Shown piece after piece: positions 18,494 through 27,908 of a stretch of DNA of 64,000 nucleotides. Location: assembly GCF_008806385.1 (NCBI RefSeq), contig NZ_VZZK01000024.1, positions 38,437-102,436 of the forward strand, read 5' to 3'. Made by a program: the position numbers and the translations under genes. Under the pieces are notes generated by a model, which worked only from the letters and a program-made list of their open reading frames with translations, had not been told where the DNA came from and searched no databases. Source of the DNA: Methylobacterium soli. GTDB taxonomy: Bacteria > Pseudomonadota > Alphaproteobacteria > Rhizobiales > Beijerinckiaceae. Each line of letters opens with the position of its first letter. The stretch's first letter is position 1.

Positions 18494-18618
18494 AGCCCCC
18501 GCGAGGGCGCGTCGCCCGCGGCGCGCGCGTCGGGACCAGGAACCGCGGGCATCAGGGCCAGCGAGCCGCCGGGACACCCGCTCACCCGCGCGCTCGAGGC
18601 CGCAGGACCGTCGACGAC

Positions 18619-19089
18619 ATGCTGGACATGAGCTGGGGCGAGGTGATGCTGATCGGCGGCGTCGCCCTCATCGTCATCGGGCCGAAGGATCTGCCGAAGG
18701 CGCTGCGCACCGTCGGCCAGATCACCGGGAAGCTGCGCCGCATGGCGGGCGAGTTCCAGATGCAGTTCAACGAGGCGATCCGCGAGGCCGAGCTCGACGA
18801 GGTCCGCCGCGAGGTCGACGGCATCAAGCGCTCCGTGAGTTCGGGCGCGCCGAGCTTCAACCCGGTCCAGACCATCCGGGACGAGCTGAAGGGCGCCGTC
18901 GAGGCGCAGGAGGCTCAGAAGCCCAGTCCCCAGACGCTGGCCGACGCCACCGCCCAGCTCCGGGCCGAGACGGCCGGCAGCTACGACGTGCCGCGCCCGG
19001 CTGCGGCCCCCTCTGCCGCGCTCCCCTCCGCGGCCGATCCCCTCGCATCTCCCGCCACCGCGCCGGCCCAGCCGGCCCCGAACCCGTGA
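18619..19089 (+). CDS. tatB: Twin-arginine translocase subunit TatB
   Basis: A 156-residue receptor subunit. MLDMSWGEVMLIGGVALIVI forms the membrane helix, followed by the conserved GPKDLPKALRTVGQ and a long amphipathic/coiled helix, then an Ala/Pro-rich tail. It works with TatC in binding twin-arginine signal peptides. tatC starts five bases after the stop. Confidence 0.94.
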   Translation: MLDMSWGEVMLIGGVALIVIGPKDLPKALRTVGQITGKLRRMAGEFQMQFNEAIREAELDEVRREVDGIKRSVSSGAPSFNPVQTIRDELKGAVEAQEAQKPSPQTLADATAQLRAETAGSYDVPRPAAAPSAALPSAADPLASPATAPAQPAPNP

Positions 19090-19093
19090 CGCC

Positions 19094-19894
19094 ATGATCA
19101 ACGAGGCGGACGACGCCGAGATCGAGGCCTCCCGGGCCCCCCTGCTCGAGCACCTGATCGAGCTGCGCGCGCGACTGATCAAGTCGCTCGCGGCCTTCGT
19201 GGTGATGTTCTTTGGGTGCTTCTTCTTCTCGCGCCAGATCTACAACGTGCTGGTCCACCCTTACGTCTCGGTGGTGGGGGCGGAGAACGCCAAGCTGATC
19301 GCGACCCACTTCCTCGAACAGGTCTTCACCAACATCAAGCTCAGCGTGTTCGGGGCGGGCTTCCTCGCCTTCCCGGTGATCGCGACGCAGATCTACGCCT
19401 TCGTGGCGCCGGGCCTCTACCGCAACGAGCGCAAGGCCTTCCTGCCCTATCTCGTCGCCACGCCGATCTTCTTCATCCTGGGCGCCCTGGTGGTGTTCTT
19501 CCTGGCGATGCCGCTTCTGATCCAGTTCTCGGTCTCGCTGCAGCAGGTCGGGGTGGCGGGGGAGCCGACGATCGCGCTGCTGCCCAAGGTCGACGAGTAC
19601 CTCTCACTGATCATGACGCTGATCTTCGCCTTCGGCATCGCCTTCCAGCTGCCCGTGATCCTGACGCTGCTCGGCCAGATCGGGGTCATCGACTCGGCCT
19701 TCCTGCGCGAGAAGCGCCGCTACGCCATCGTGCTGGTCTTCGTGGCCGCCGCGATCCTGACGCCGCCCGACGTGATCTCGCAGCTCTCGCTCGCGGTGCC
19801 GATGCTCCTCCTCTACGAGGCCTCGATCTTCTCGGTCGCCCGCGTCGAGAAGCTGCGCGCGGCCCGGCGTCTCGCCGAGGGGCTCGACCCGTAG
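19094..19894 (+). CDS. tatC: Twin-arginine translocase subunit TatC
   Basis: Polytopic signal-peptide receptor of 266 residues with six helices. Conserved features include the N-terminal LLEHLIELRARLIKS, the periplasmic loop with YAFVAPGLYRNERKAFLPY, and late PPDVISQLSLAVPMLLLYE. Third gene of the tat operon. The ABC binding protein at 5773 has a Tat-like leader and could be a client. Confidence 0.95.
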   Translation: MINEADDAEIEASRAPLLEHLIELRARLIKSLAAFVVMFFGCFFFSRQIYNVLVHPYVSVVGAENAKLIATHFLEQVFTNIKLSVFGAGFLAFPVIATQIYAFVAPGLYRNERKAFLPYLVATPIFFILGALVVFFLAMPLLIQFSVSLQQVGVAGEPTIALLPKVDEYLSLIMTLIFAFGIAFQLPVILTLLGQIGVIDSAFLREKRRYAIVLVFVAAAILTPPDVISQLSLAVPMLLLYEASIFSVARVEKLRAARRLAEGLDP

Positions 19895-20097
19895 GGGCGC
19901 GTTGCCCGTCCGGGCTCGCGGAGCGCCCAGCAGCGGACCGGCATGGACAAGGCGCCGGCCTTCTCGACGGGATCGGGTGGCCACCTGCCGAAAACGGGGT
20001 CCGGAGCGACCGCGGATCGAGGGTGTGGGATGCGCCCGCCCTTGTCCGGCCGTCCGCGATGCTGCAAAGCGTCCACGCCCCGCATCCGAGCCGCACC

Positions 20098-21438
20098 ATG
20101 CACGACATCCGCGCCATCCGCGACAATCCGGCCGCCTTCGATCTCGACCTGCAGCGGCGCGGCCTCGCGCCGCTCTCGGGCGAGCTCCTCGCGCTGGACG
20201 ACGCCCGCAAGGCCGCGGTCTCGGCCGCGCAGGCCAACCAGGAGCGGCGCAACGCGCTCGCCAAGGAGATCGGCGCCGCCAAGAAGGCGAAGGATGAGGC
20301 GCGGGCGCGGGAATTCATGGAAGAGGTCGCGCGCCTCAAGGCCGAGGCGCCCGAGCTTGAGACCCAGCAGGGCGAGGCGGCAAAAATCCTCGACGCGCGC
20401 CTCGCCGCGATCCCGAACCGCCCGAACCCGGACGTGCCCGAGGGCGCGGACGAGCACGGCAATGTCGAGTACCGCCGCTTCGAGCCGACCCATCCCTGGC
20501 TCGAGAAGGGCCGCCAGCATTTCGAGATCGGCGAGGCCTCGGGCCTCATGGATTTCGAGGCGGCGGCCCGGCTCTCGGGCTCCCGCTTCGTGGTGCTCAA
20601 GGGCCAGCTCGCCCGGCTGGAACGGGCACTCGGCCAGTTCATGCTCGACCTGCACACGAGCGAGCACGGCTATACCGAGGTGGCGCCCCCGATCCTGGTG
20701 CGCGACGAGGCGATGTTCGGCACGGCGCAATTGCCGAAATTCCGCGACGACCAGTTCGCCGCAGGCGACGGCTACTGGCTGATTCCCACGGCGGAAGTGC
20801 CGCTGACCAACCTCGTGCGCGAGGCGATCCTCGCCGAGGACGAATTGCCCCTGCGCTTCACCGCGCTCACGCCCTGCTTCCGGGCGGAAGCGGGGGCGGC
20901 GGGGCGCGACACCCGCGGCATGCTGCGCCAGCACCAGTTCAACAAGGTCGAGCTCGTCTCGATCACGGCGCCCGAGAAATCCGCCGAGGAGCACGAGCGC
21001 ATGCTCGCCTGCGCGGAGGCGGTGCTGAAGGCCCTCGAACTGCCCTTCCGGGTGATGACCCTCTGCACCGGCGACATGGGATTTGCCTCGCAGAAGACCT
21101 ACGACATCGAGGTCTGGATGCCCGGCCAGGAAACCTATCGCGAGATCTCGTCCTGCTCGGTCTGCGGCGATTTCCAGGCGCGGCGCATGAACGCGCGCTT
21201 CCGCCCGAAGGAGGGCAAGGGCGTGCAGTTCGTGCACACCCTCAACGGCTCGGGCGTGGCGGTGGGCCGGGCGCTCATCGCCGTCATGGAAAATTACCAG
21301 AACCCGGACGGCAGCGTCACGATCCCGTCCGCGCTGCAGCCCTACATGGGCGGCCTCACCCGGATCGAGGCGCCTGCGGCCAAGGATGCGGCCAAGGATC
21401 CGGCCAAGGACGCAGCGAAGGAAGGAACGAAGAGCTGA
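20098..21438 (+). CDS. serS: Seryl-tRNA synthetase
   Basis: Class II synthetase of 446 residues that charges tRNA-Ser and tRNA-Sec-type tRNAs. It has an N-terminal antiparallel coiled-coil arm (DDARKAAVSAAQANQERRNA), motif 2 TPCFRAEAGAAGRDTRGMLR and motif 3 NGSGVAVGRALIAVMEN. ATG 20098 gives the standard MHDIRAIRDNP start. The C-terminus carries an extra tail of about 20 residues built from Ala-Lys-Asp repeats, encoded by 12-bp tandem repeats and absent from typical SerRS. The TGA overlaps the surE ATG by one base. Confidence 0.94.
   Translation: MHDIRAIRDNPAAFDLDLQRRGLAPLSGELLALDDARKAAVSAAQANQERRNALAKEIGAAKKAKDEARAREFMEEVARLKAEAPELETQQGEAAKILDARLAAIPNRPNPDVPEGADEHGNVEYRRFEPTHPWLEKGRQHFEIGEASGLMDFEAAARLSGSRFVVLKGQLARLERALGQFMLDLHTSEHGYTEVAPPILVRDEAMFGTAQLPKFRDDQFAAGDGYWLIPTAEVPLTNLVREAILAEDELPLRFTALTPCFRAEAGAAGRDTRGMLRQHQFNKVELVSITAPEKSAEEHERMLACAEAVLKALELPFRVMTLCTGDMGFASQKTYDIEVWMPGQETYREISSCSVCGDFQARRMNARFRPKEGKGVQFVHTLNGSGVAVGRALIAVMENYQNPDGSVTIPSALQPYMGGLTRIEAPAAKDAAKDPAKDAAKEGTKS
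21379..21426 (+). repeat. 12-bp tandem repeat encoding the SerRS tail
   Basis: Four units based on GCCAAGGATGCG (21379-21390, 21391-21402, 21403-21414, 21415-21426 diverged) encode AKDA/AKDP/AKDA/AKEG. Nearly the same unit recurs in the LytM gene at 24150. Confidence 0.88.
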
Positions 21439-22202
21439 TGCGCATTCTCGTCACCAACGACGACGGCATCCACGCCCCGGGGCTGGAGACGCTGGAGACC
21501 ATTGCCCGCGCGATCTCGGACGACGTCTGGGTGGTGGCGCCGGAGACCGACCAGTCCGGCGTCTCCCACTCGCTCTCCCTCAACGACCCGCTGCGCCTGC
21601 GCCAGGTCTCCGAGAAGCGCTTCGCCGTGAAGGGCACGCCGTCCGATTGCGTGATCATGGGGGTGCGCCACATCCTCAAGGAGCACGGGCCGGACCTGGT
21701 CCTGTCGGGGGTCAATCGCGGCCAGAACGTCGCCGAGGACGTCACCTATTCGGGCACCATCGCGGGGGCGATGGAGGGCACCATCCTCAACGTGAAGTCG
21801 ATCGCGCTGAGCCAGGCCTACGGGCCGGGCGGGCGCAGCGGCATCAAGTGGCACTGCGCCGCCCATCATGGGCCGAAGGTCATCGCCAGGATCCTGGAGA
21901 CCGGCATCGAGCCCGGCATCCTCGTCAACGTGAACTTCCCCGATTGCGAGCCCGACGCGGTTTTGGGCACCGCGATCACCGCGCAGGGCCAGCGCAACCA
22001 GGCGCTGCTTGCCATCGATGCCCGGCAGGACGGGCGCGGCAACCCGTATTTCTGGCTCGCCTTCGCCAAGGCCCGGTTCGAGCCGGGCCACGGCACCGAC
22101 CTGAAGGCGATCGCGGAGAACCGCATCTCGGTGACGCCCCTGCGCCTCGACCTCACGGACGAGCCGACGCTCACCCGCTTCGCGCAGGCCTTCGCCGAGT
22201 GA
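21438..22202 (+). CDS. surE: 5'/3'-nucleotidase SurE
   Basis: Metal-dependent survival-protein nucleotidase of 254 residues. The metal site NDDGIHAPG (Asp8-Asp9) and the SGVSHSLS and SGVNRGQNVAEDVTYSGT segments are present. It overlaps serS by one base (TGATG) and precedes the isoaspartyl methyltransferase gene, the classic surE-pcm pairing. Confidence 0.94.
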   Translation: MRILVTNDDGIHAPGLETLETIARAISDDVWVVAPETDQSGVSHSLSLNDPLRLRQVSEKRFAVKGTPSDCVIMGVRHILKEHGPDLVLSGVNRGQNVAEDVTYSGTIAGAMEGTILNVKSIALSQAYGPGGRSGIKWHCAAHHGPKVIARILETGIEPGILVNVNFPDCEPDAVLGTAITAQGQRNQALLAIDARQDGRGNPYFWLAFAKARFEPGHGTDLKAIAENRISVTPLRLDLTDEPTLTRFAQAFAE

Positions 22203-22322
22203 GGCGCCCGGCCCGCGCGAACGGGCGCCCGCTGACCCCTTAAGCCTTCGCGGCCCCCGCGGCCGGCCGCGCCCGCGCGCCGGCCCTGGCTTCGCCGGGC
22301 GCATCCGTGCGAGCGTGACGCC

Positions 22323-22991
22323 GTGCCGACGACCGATCTCAGCCTCGACCCGGACGGCCCCTGCGCGGCCGTGGAGAACGCCGCCTTCGTGCTGGCCCTG
22401 CGCGAGCGGGGCGTGCGCGAGACCAGCGTGCTGCGCGCCATGGAGCGGGTTCCGCGGGAGGGCTTCGCCCCGGCGGCCTTCCGCGACCTCGCCCGCCGGA
22501 ACCTCGCCCTGCCGCTGGCCTGCGGCGCCACCATGACGGCGCCGATCGTGGTCGCCACCATGCTCACCGCCCTGAAGCTCGCGCCCGGCGCGCGGGTCCT
22601 CGAGATCGGCACAGGCTCCGGCTACGCCACCGCCCTGCTGGTCGCGCTCGGCGCCGCCTCCGTCACCAGCCTGGAGCGCTACGCCACGCTGGCGGCCTCG
22701 GCCTGCGCCCGGCTCGGTGAGGCGGGCCCGGCGCGGGTGATCCAGGCCGACGGGCTCGCCGGACTTGGGGCCGGGCGCTTCGATCGCATCCTCGTCAACG
22801 GTACGGTACCGAGCCTGCCGCTTGCCTGGGCCGACGCCCTCGCGCCGGGCGGGCGTCTGGTCGCCGGGCTCGCCGGCCCCGGCGGCAGCCGCCTCGTGAG
22901 CGTGGAGCGCGGCGAGGGCGGCCTGGCCGAGAGCCTCGGCGCGCCCTTTCGCCTCGCCGCCCTGTTGCCGGGCCTCGCGCGGGTGACGTGA
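22323..22991 (+). CDS. pcm: Protein-L-isoaspartate O-methyltransferase
   Basis: SAM-dependent repair enzyme that methylates isoaspartyl residues in aged proteins. The 222-residue protein starts at GTG 22323 and has the SAM motif VLEIGTGSGYATALL. The substrate loop is TMTAPIVVATM, a variant of the usual SQPYIVA-type motif, so activity is likely but the active-site loop is altered. It follows surE by 120 bases. Confidence 0.85.
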   Translation: MPTTDLSLDPDGPCAAVENAAFVLALRERGVRETSVLRAMERVPREGFAPAAFRDLARRNLALPLACGATMTAPIVVATMLTALKLAPGARVLEIGTGSGYATALLVALGAASVTSLERYATLAASACARLGEAGPARVIQADGLAGLGAGRFDRILVNGTVPSLPLAWADALAPGGRLVAGLAGPGGSRLVSVERGEGGLAESLGAPFRLAALLPGLARVT

Positions 22992-23219
22992 GGGGATCGG
23001 GCCACCCCGATCGCGCGGCGCGGCCTGCCGCGCAGGCATCGGGCGGGCGTCGGACGGAACTTGGCAAGCACGCCCCGCCGAACAACCGGAAAGTTCCACC
23101 GAGACGGGAAACGTGGTGAACGGGAACGGTTGCTTAACCTGAATCCGATTTGAATGACGTCATCAAGTTGCGTCAGGCAAACGGGTGCGTCGATGCGGGT
23201 TCGCGGTGCTGGTCGGGGG

Positions 23220-24707
23220 ATGCGGACGTTGTCGCGCTTCGCCCTCATCGGAGTGATCGGTGGCGGGGCCGCCGCCTGCTCCTCGGACGCCTCGCGGCTC
23301 GGGGGGCCCTTCACCAACCCCTTCGCCTCGAACCTGTCGAGCGAGCCCGCCGCCACCGGCAGCCTGCCGGATGCGGGCGACACCGCCCCGGCCCCGGCGA
23401 TCCGGACCGGGCGCATCCAGTCCGAGGCGCTCGGCGCGCCGGGCGCGGCTCCCGCCGCGGTTCCGTCCCGGACCCTCGCGAGCCGCCCGATCCAGCCCCC
23501 CGCCCAGACCACCCGCGTCGCCGCGACCGGCGCCGCCGGCTGGAGCGCGCAGGGCGGCACCGCCATCACGGTGGCGCAGGGCGACAGCCTGAACCAGATG
23601 TCCACCCGCTTCGGCGTGCCGGCCTCCGCCATCCTGTCGGCCAACGGCCTGACCAGCGCCGCCCAGGTGACGCCGGGCCGCCAGATCGTGATCCCGGTCT
23701 ACAACGCCTCCGGCATGAACCCCGCCGCGACCCCGATGAGCGCCCGCACCGTGCCGCCCGCGCCGCAGGAGCGGCTGCAATTCGGCAAGGCCAAGGAGGC
23801 CCCCAGGAGCGCCGAGAAGGCGGCCGAGAGGCCGGTCGACAAGGCCGCCGAGGCCAAGCGCCAGGCCGAGGCCGCCCGCAAGGAAGCCGAGGTCCGCAAG
23901 GAAGCCGAGGTCCGCAAGCTCGCCGAGAAGAAGGCGCACGAGGAGGCCGCCCGCAAGGAGGCGGATGCCAAGCGCCATGTCCGCCCCGGCCAGACTGCCA
24001 AAGCCGAGACCAAGACCGAGACCAAGCCGGTGGCCAAGGTCGCCGACAAGTCAGACCCGAAGGCCGAGGCCCTGAAGGCCAAGGCAGAGGCGAAGGCGGA
24101 GGCCGCCCGCAAGGCGGAATCCGAGGCCAAGCTCGCCAAGGCCGAGGCCGCCAAGGATGCGGCCAAGGACGCAGCCAAGGACGCGGCCAAGGACGCGGCC
24201 AAGAAGCTCGCCGAGGCCAAGGCCGCGAAGGAGAGCGCCGAGAAGGTCGCGAAGGCCGAGAAGGTCGCTGCCGCCAAGCCGGAGAAGTCCGAGCCCGTCA
24301 GCACCAGTGCCATCGCGGCGGCCGCGCCCGCCGCCCCGTCGGAGGCCTTCCGCTGGCCCGCCAAGGGCCGGGTGATCTCGGGCTACGGCTCCAGCGGCAA
24401 CGAGGGCATCAACATCGCGGTGCCGGAAGGCACGTCGGTCAAGGCCGCCGAGGACGGCACCGTGGCCTATGCGGGCTCGGACGTGAAGGGCTACGGCAAG
24501 CTCGTGCTGGTGCGCCACCAGAACGGCTACGTCTCGGCCTACGCCCATAACGGCGAGATCGACGTGAAGCCGGGCGAGAAGGTGAAGCGCGGCCAGACGA
24601 TCGCGAAATCGGGCGCCTCGGGCAACGTGACCTCGCCCCAGCTCCATTTCGAGATCCGCAAGGGCGGCGCGCCGATCGACCCGATGACGCAGCTCGCCAG
24701 CAACTGA
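23220..24707 (+). CDS. LysM/LytM (M23-fold) lipoprotein, catalytically degenerate (NlpD/DipM-like)
   Basis: Envelope protein of about 495 residues. The start MRTLSRFALIGVIGGGAAAC resembles a lipoprotein signal with Cys20, though the lipobox (AAAC) is weak. A LysM domain (about residues 114-160, AITVAQGDSLNQMSTRFGVP) is followed by a long Ala/Lys/Glu helical region (about 187-357) and a C-terminal M23 fold (about 380-490). The peptidase metal ligands are lost: HxGxD is NEGIN, and the terminal HxH is QLH. By analogy with EnvC/NlpD/DipM it probably activates amidases rather than cutting peptidoglycan. Upstream in-frame ATGs at 23154 and 23193 are alternatives. It ends the surE-pcm cluster, as nlpD does elsewhere. 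Confidence 0.84.
   Translation: MRTLSRFALIGVIGGGAAACSSDASRLGGPFTNPFASNLSSEPAATGSLPDAGDTAPAPAIRTGRIQSEALGAPGAAPAAVPSRTLASRPIQPPAQTTRVAATGAAGWSAQGGTAITVAQGDSLNQMSTRFGVPASAILSANGLTSAAQVTPGRQIVIPVYNASGMNPAATPMSARTVPPAPQERLQFGKAKEAPRSAEKAAERPVDKAAEAKRQAEAARKEAEVRKEAEVRKLAEKKAHEEAARKEADAKRHVRPGQTAKAETKTETKPVAKVADKSDPKAEALKAKAEAKAEAARKAESEAKLAKAEAAKDAAKDAAKDAAKDAAKKLAEAKAAKESAEKVAKAEKVAAAKPEKSEPVSTSAIAAAAPAAPSEAFRWPAKGRVISGYGSSGNEGINIAVPEGTSVKAAEDGTVAYAGSDVKGYGKLVLVRHQNGYVSAYAHNGEIDVKPGEKVKRGQTIAKSGASGNVTSPQLHFEIRKGGAPIDPMTQLASN
24150..24206 (+). repeat. 12-bp tandem repeat in the LytM gene
   Basis: Four units (GCCAAGGATGCG and three GCCAAGGACGCR) at 24150-24197 plus a partial fifth encode AKDAAKDAAKDAAKDAAKK in the helical linker. 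They nearly match the repeat in the serS tail. Confidence 0.9.
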
Positions 24708-24786
24708 GACTCCCGCCGCGCGGGCTTGATGGGGAGGGGCGGTCCCGGCCGGGGCCGCCCCTTCGCGCGTCGGGCCGGCGCCGCGA

Positions 24787-25662
24787 TCAGTCCAGGCGCT
24801 GCCCGAGGCGGCCGGCGAGATCCTGGATGAACTGGAAGGCGGAGCGGCCCGAGCGCGAGCCCCGGGTCGCGGCCCATTCCAGCGCCTCGGCCCGGACCCG
24901 GTCCGGCTCGGCCCGGAGCCCGTAGCGCTCCACATAGGCGCGGATCATCGCCAGGTACTCGTCCTGGCTGCATTTGTGGAAGCCGAGCCAGAGGCCGAAC
25001 CGGTCGGAAAGGGAGACCTTCTCCTCCACCGCCTCGCCGGGATTGATCGCGGTCGAGCGCTCGTTCTCCACCATCTCGCGCGCCAGGAGATGGCGCCGGT
25101 TGGAGGTCGCGTAGAACAGGACGTTCTCGGGCCGGCCCTCGATGCCGCCGTCGAGCGCCGTCTTCAGGGACTTGTAGGAGGTGTCGTCGGCGTCGAACGA
25201 GAGGTCGTCGCAGAACACGATCCAGCGGTGAGGGTCGCCCCGGAGCGTCGCCATCAGGTCCGGCAGGGCCTCGATGTCCTCGCGGTGGATCTCCACGAGC
25301 TTCATCGGCCGCGCCCCCTCGGGCCGCCGGGCATTGATCTCGGCCTGCACCGCCTTGACCAGGGAGGACTTGCCCATGCCTCGCGCGCCCCAGAGGAGCG
25401 CGTTGTTGGCGGGCAGGCCCTTGGCGAAGCGCTCGGTATTCTCCGCCAGCGTGTCGCGGGCCCGGTCAATGCCGGTGAGGAGCCCCATCTCGACCCGGTT
25501 GACCCGCGGCACCGGGATCAGCCGGCGCTCCGGCCCCCACAGGAAGGCGTCGGCGGCGCCGAGATCGACCGGGGCCCGCGTCGGCGGGGCGGCCCTCTCC
25601 AGCGCGGCGGCGATGCGCTCGAGGAGCGGCAGGAGCGTATCGAGCGTGGTGGGATCGTTCAT
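24787..25662 (-). CDS. DUF815-family AAA+ ATPase
   Basis: A 291-residue P-loop ATPase. Walker A is GARGMGKSS, Walker B is WIVFCDDLSF, and sensor-like YATSNRRHL follows, all standard for the DUF815 group found next to yajC in alphaproteobacteria. ATG 25662 (MNDPTTLDTL) was preferred to 25680. The family is well conserved but its client is unknown. It is divergent from yajC with 239 bases between them. Confidence 0.85.
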   Translation of the reverse strand: MNDPTTLDTLLPLLERIAAALERAAPPTRAPVDLGAADAFLWGPERRLIPVPRVNRVEMGLLTGIDRARDTLAENTERFAKGLPANNALLWGARGMGKSSLVKAVQAEINARRPEGARPMKLVEIHREDIEALPDLMATLRGDPHRWIVFCDDLSFDADDTSYKSLKTALDGGIEGRPENVLFYATSNRRHLLAREMVENERSTAINPGEAVEEKVSLSDRFGLWLGFHKCSQDEYLAMIRAYVERYGLRAEPDRVRAEALEWAATRGSRSGRSAFQFIQDLAGRLGQRLD

Positions 25663-25901
25663 GAAATGGTCCGCTTGCACGGGACGGGACGAGCCGCGCT
25701 TTTAGGGGCAGCGCGCTCGAAAATCACGGGCGTTCGGCCACCTTTCGCGCCGGAATGCCCCTGAAGTGCCTTTCGCCTCACCCCCGCGGCGTTGCTTTCA
25801 CTTAGGCCGTGGCTATAGTCCGCGCGCTTTTCGGCCGGGCCCGGATATCCCCCCGGCGGCAGGCCCCCCGCTTCGGCGACCCGTTTTATGGAGTTACGCG
25901 C

Positions 25902-26240
25902 TTGATCACCCCCGCCTTCGCGCAAGGGGCCGGCACCGCTGCTGCTGGCGGAGCGGACATCGCCTTGCAGGTGGTTCCGTTCGTCCTCATCTTCGTGATC
26001 ATGTACTTCCTGATCCTTCGCCCGCAGCAGAAGCGGGTCAAGGATCATCAGGCATTGGTCAAGAACGTCCGCCGCGACGACACCATCGTGACGAATGGCG
26101 GTCTCATCGGCCGCGTCGTCAAGGTGTCGGACGAGGCTTCCGAGATCGAGGTCGAGATCGCCCCGAATGTCCGCGTGAAGGTCGTGCGCACCATGATCTC
26201 CGAGGTCCGCGTCAAGGGTGGCCCCGTCAAGGCGGCTTGA
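25902..26240 (+). CDS. yajC: Preprotein translocase accessory subunit YajC
   Basis: Small single-helix membrane protein of 112 residues that associates with SecDF. The helix LQVVPFVLIFVIMYFLILRP is followed by QQKRVKDHQALVKNV and a soluble beta domain (DTIVTNGGLIGRVVKV). I chose the TTG at 25902, which gives the usual ITPAFAQ start and has GGAG eight bases upstream; a longer frame from 25809 looks non-coding. Confidence 0.9.
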   Translation: MITPAFAQGAGTAAAGGADIALQVVPFVLIFVIMYFLILRPQQKRVKDHQALVKNVRRDDTIVTNGGLIGRVVKVSDEASEIEVEIAPNVRVKVVRTMISEVRVKGGPVKAA

Positions 26241-26303
26241 TAGACCGCTCGAAGATGCCGGCCTAACCCGCCGGCATCACACCAAGAAAAGCAGGACCGG
26301 CGG

Positions 26304-27908
26304 ATGTTGCGCTTCTCTCGAACCAAGATCATCGCGACGCTCGCCGTCATCATCATCGGCCTCAGCCTGGCCCTGCCCAGCTTCTTCCCGGCCGAGAGCC
26401 GCAAGGCCTTCATGGCCTCGCTCCCAGGCTGGTTCCCGAGCTGGATCATCCCGCAGCGGGCGATCGTGCTGGGCCTCGACCTGCAGGGCGGCTCGCAGCT
26501 CCTGCTCGAGGTCGACCAGAACGAACTCGTGGCCTCGCAGGCCAAGGCGTTGCGCGACGACGTCCGCCGCATCCTGCAGCAGGAGACCGTGCGGGCCGAG
26601 GGCGGCATCCAGCTCCTGCCGCGCGGCGTCCAGGTCCGGATCGCGGACGCCGCCCGCGCCAAGGTGTTGCCGAAGCTGCAGGAGCTGGCACAGCCGATCG
26701 CCAATCCCCTGGTCGGCCAGACCGGCGGGCGCACCATCGAGATCACCGACCAGCCCGATGGGCTGATCCGCCTCGCCCTGACGGATGCGGGCGTCAACGA
26801 GCGCACCCGCCGCGCCGTCACCCAGGGCATCGAGGTCATCCGCCGCCGCCTCGACTCGACGGGCACCACCGAGCCCTCGATCCAGCAGCAGGGGGCCGAC
26901 CGCATCCTGATCCAGGTTCCGGGCGAGCAGAACCCGGAGCGCCTCGAGAAGCTCCTCGGCTCCACGGCGAAGCTCGAATTCCGGATGCTGGCGGATTCGC
27001 CCTCCGGCGACGTCGATCTGCTGCCCTCGAAGGACGAGAAGGGCGCCAAGGTGCCGGTGGAGCGCCGTGTCATGGCCGATGGCGGCGACCTGACCGACGC
27101 GCAGCCCGCCTTCGACCAGCAGACCCACGAGCCGATGGTGAGCTTCAAGTTCAACCTGAAGGGCGCCCAGCGCTTCGGGCAGGCGACCGCCGAGAACGTG
27201 GGTCGCCGCATGGCGATCGTGCTCGACAACGAGGTGGTCTCGGCCCCCGTCATCCGCACCGCCATCACGGGCGGCTCCGGACAGATCACCGGCAACTTCA
27301 CGGTGCAGCAGGCCAACGACCTCGCGGTGCTGCTGCGCGCCGGCGCGCTGCCGGCGAAGTTCACCGTGGTGGAGCGCCGCGTGGTCGGCCCCGGTCTCGG
27401 GCGCGATTCCATCGAGGCCGGCAAGCTCGCGACCCTCGTCGCCGCCGGCCTCGTCGTCGCCTTCATGTTCATGACCTACGGGACGTTCGGCTTCATCGCC
27501 AACATCGCGCTGGTGGTTCACGTCGGCCTGATCCTCGGCCTGATGTCGGTGCTGGAGGCCACGATGACGCTGCCGGGCATCGCCGGCATCGTGCTCACCA
27601 TCGGCACCGCGGTCGATTCGAACGTGCTGATCTACGAGCGCATGCGCGAGGAGCAGCGGGCCGGGCGCTCCCTGATCTCCGCCCTCCAGGCGGGCTTCGA
27701 CCGGGCCTTCGCCACCATCATCGACTCGAACTCGACGATGGCGATCGCCGCGATCATCCTGTTCTTCCTCGGCTCCGGCCCCGTGAAGGGCTTCGCCGTG
27801 GTGTTCATCCTCGGCATCCTCACGACCGTCATCACGGCCGTGACGCTGACGCGGATGATGATCGCCGTATGGTACAACACCTTCCGGCCCAAAACCCTGC
27901 CGTTCTGA
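26304..27908 (+). CDS. secD: Protein translocase subunit SecD
   Basis: Proton-driven Sec accessory protein, 534 residues. It has an N-terminal helix, the conserved LGLDLQGGSQLLLEV, a large periplasmic P1 region and a C-terminal RND-like set of helices (FGFIANIALVVHVGLILGLM, GTAVDSNVLIYERMREE). Second gene of yajC-secD-secF. The last codons and the stop lie in a 16-bp tandem repeat. Confidence 0.95.
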   Translation: MLRFSRTKIIATLAVIIIGLSLALPSFFPAESRKAFMASLPGWFPSWIIPQRAIVLGLDLQGGSQLLLEVDQNELVASQAKALRDDVRRILQQETVRAEGGIQLLPRGVQVRIADAARAKVLPKLQELAQPIANPLVGQTGGRTIEITDQPDGLIRLALTDAGVNERTRRAVTQGIEVIRRRLDSTGTTEPSIQQQGADRILIQVPGEQNPERLEKLLGSTAKLEFRMLADSPSGDVDLLPSKDEKGAKVPVERRVMADGGDLTDAQPAFDQQTHEPMVSFKFNLKGAQRFGQATAENVGRRMAIVLDNEVVSAPVIRTAITGGSGQITGNFTVQQANDLAVLLRAGALPAKFTVVERRVVGPGLGRDSIEAGKLATLVAAGLVVAFMFMTYGTFGFIANIALVVHVGLILGLMSVLEATMTLPGIAGIVLTIGTAVDSNVLIYERMREEQRAGRSLISALQAGFDRAFATIIDSNSTMAIAAIILFFLGSGPVKGFAVVFILGILTTVITAVTLTRMMIAVWYNTFRPKTLPF

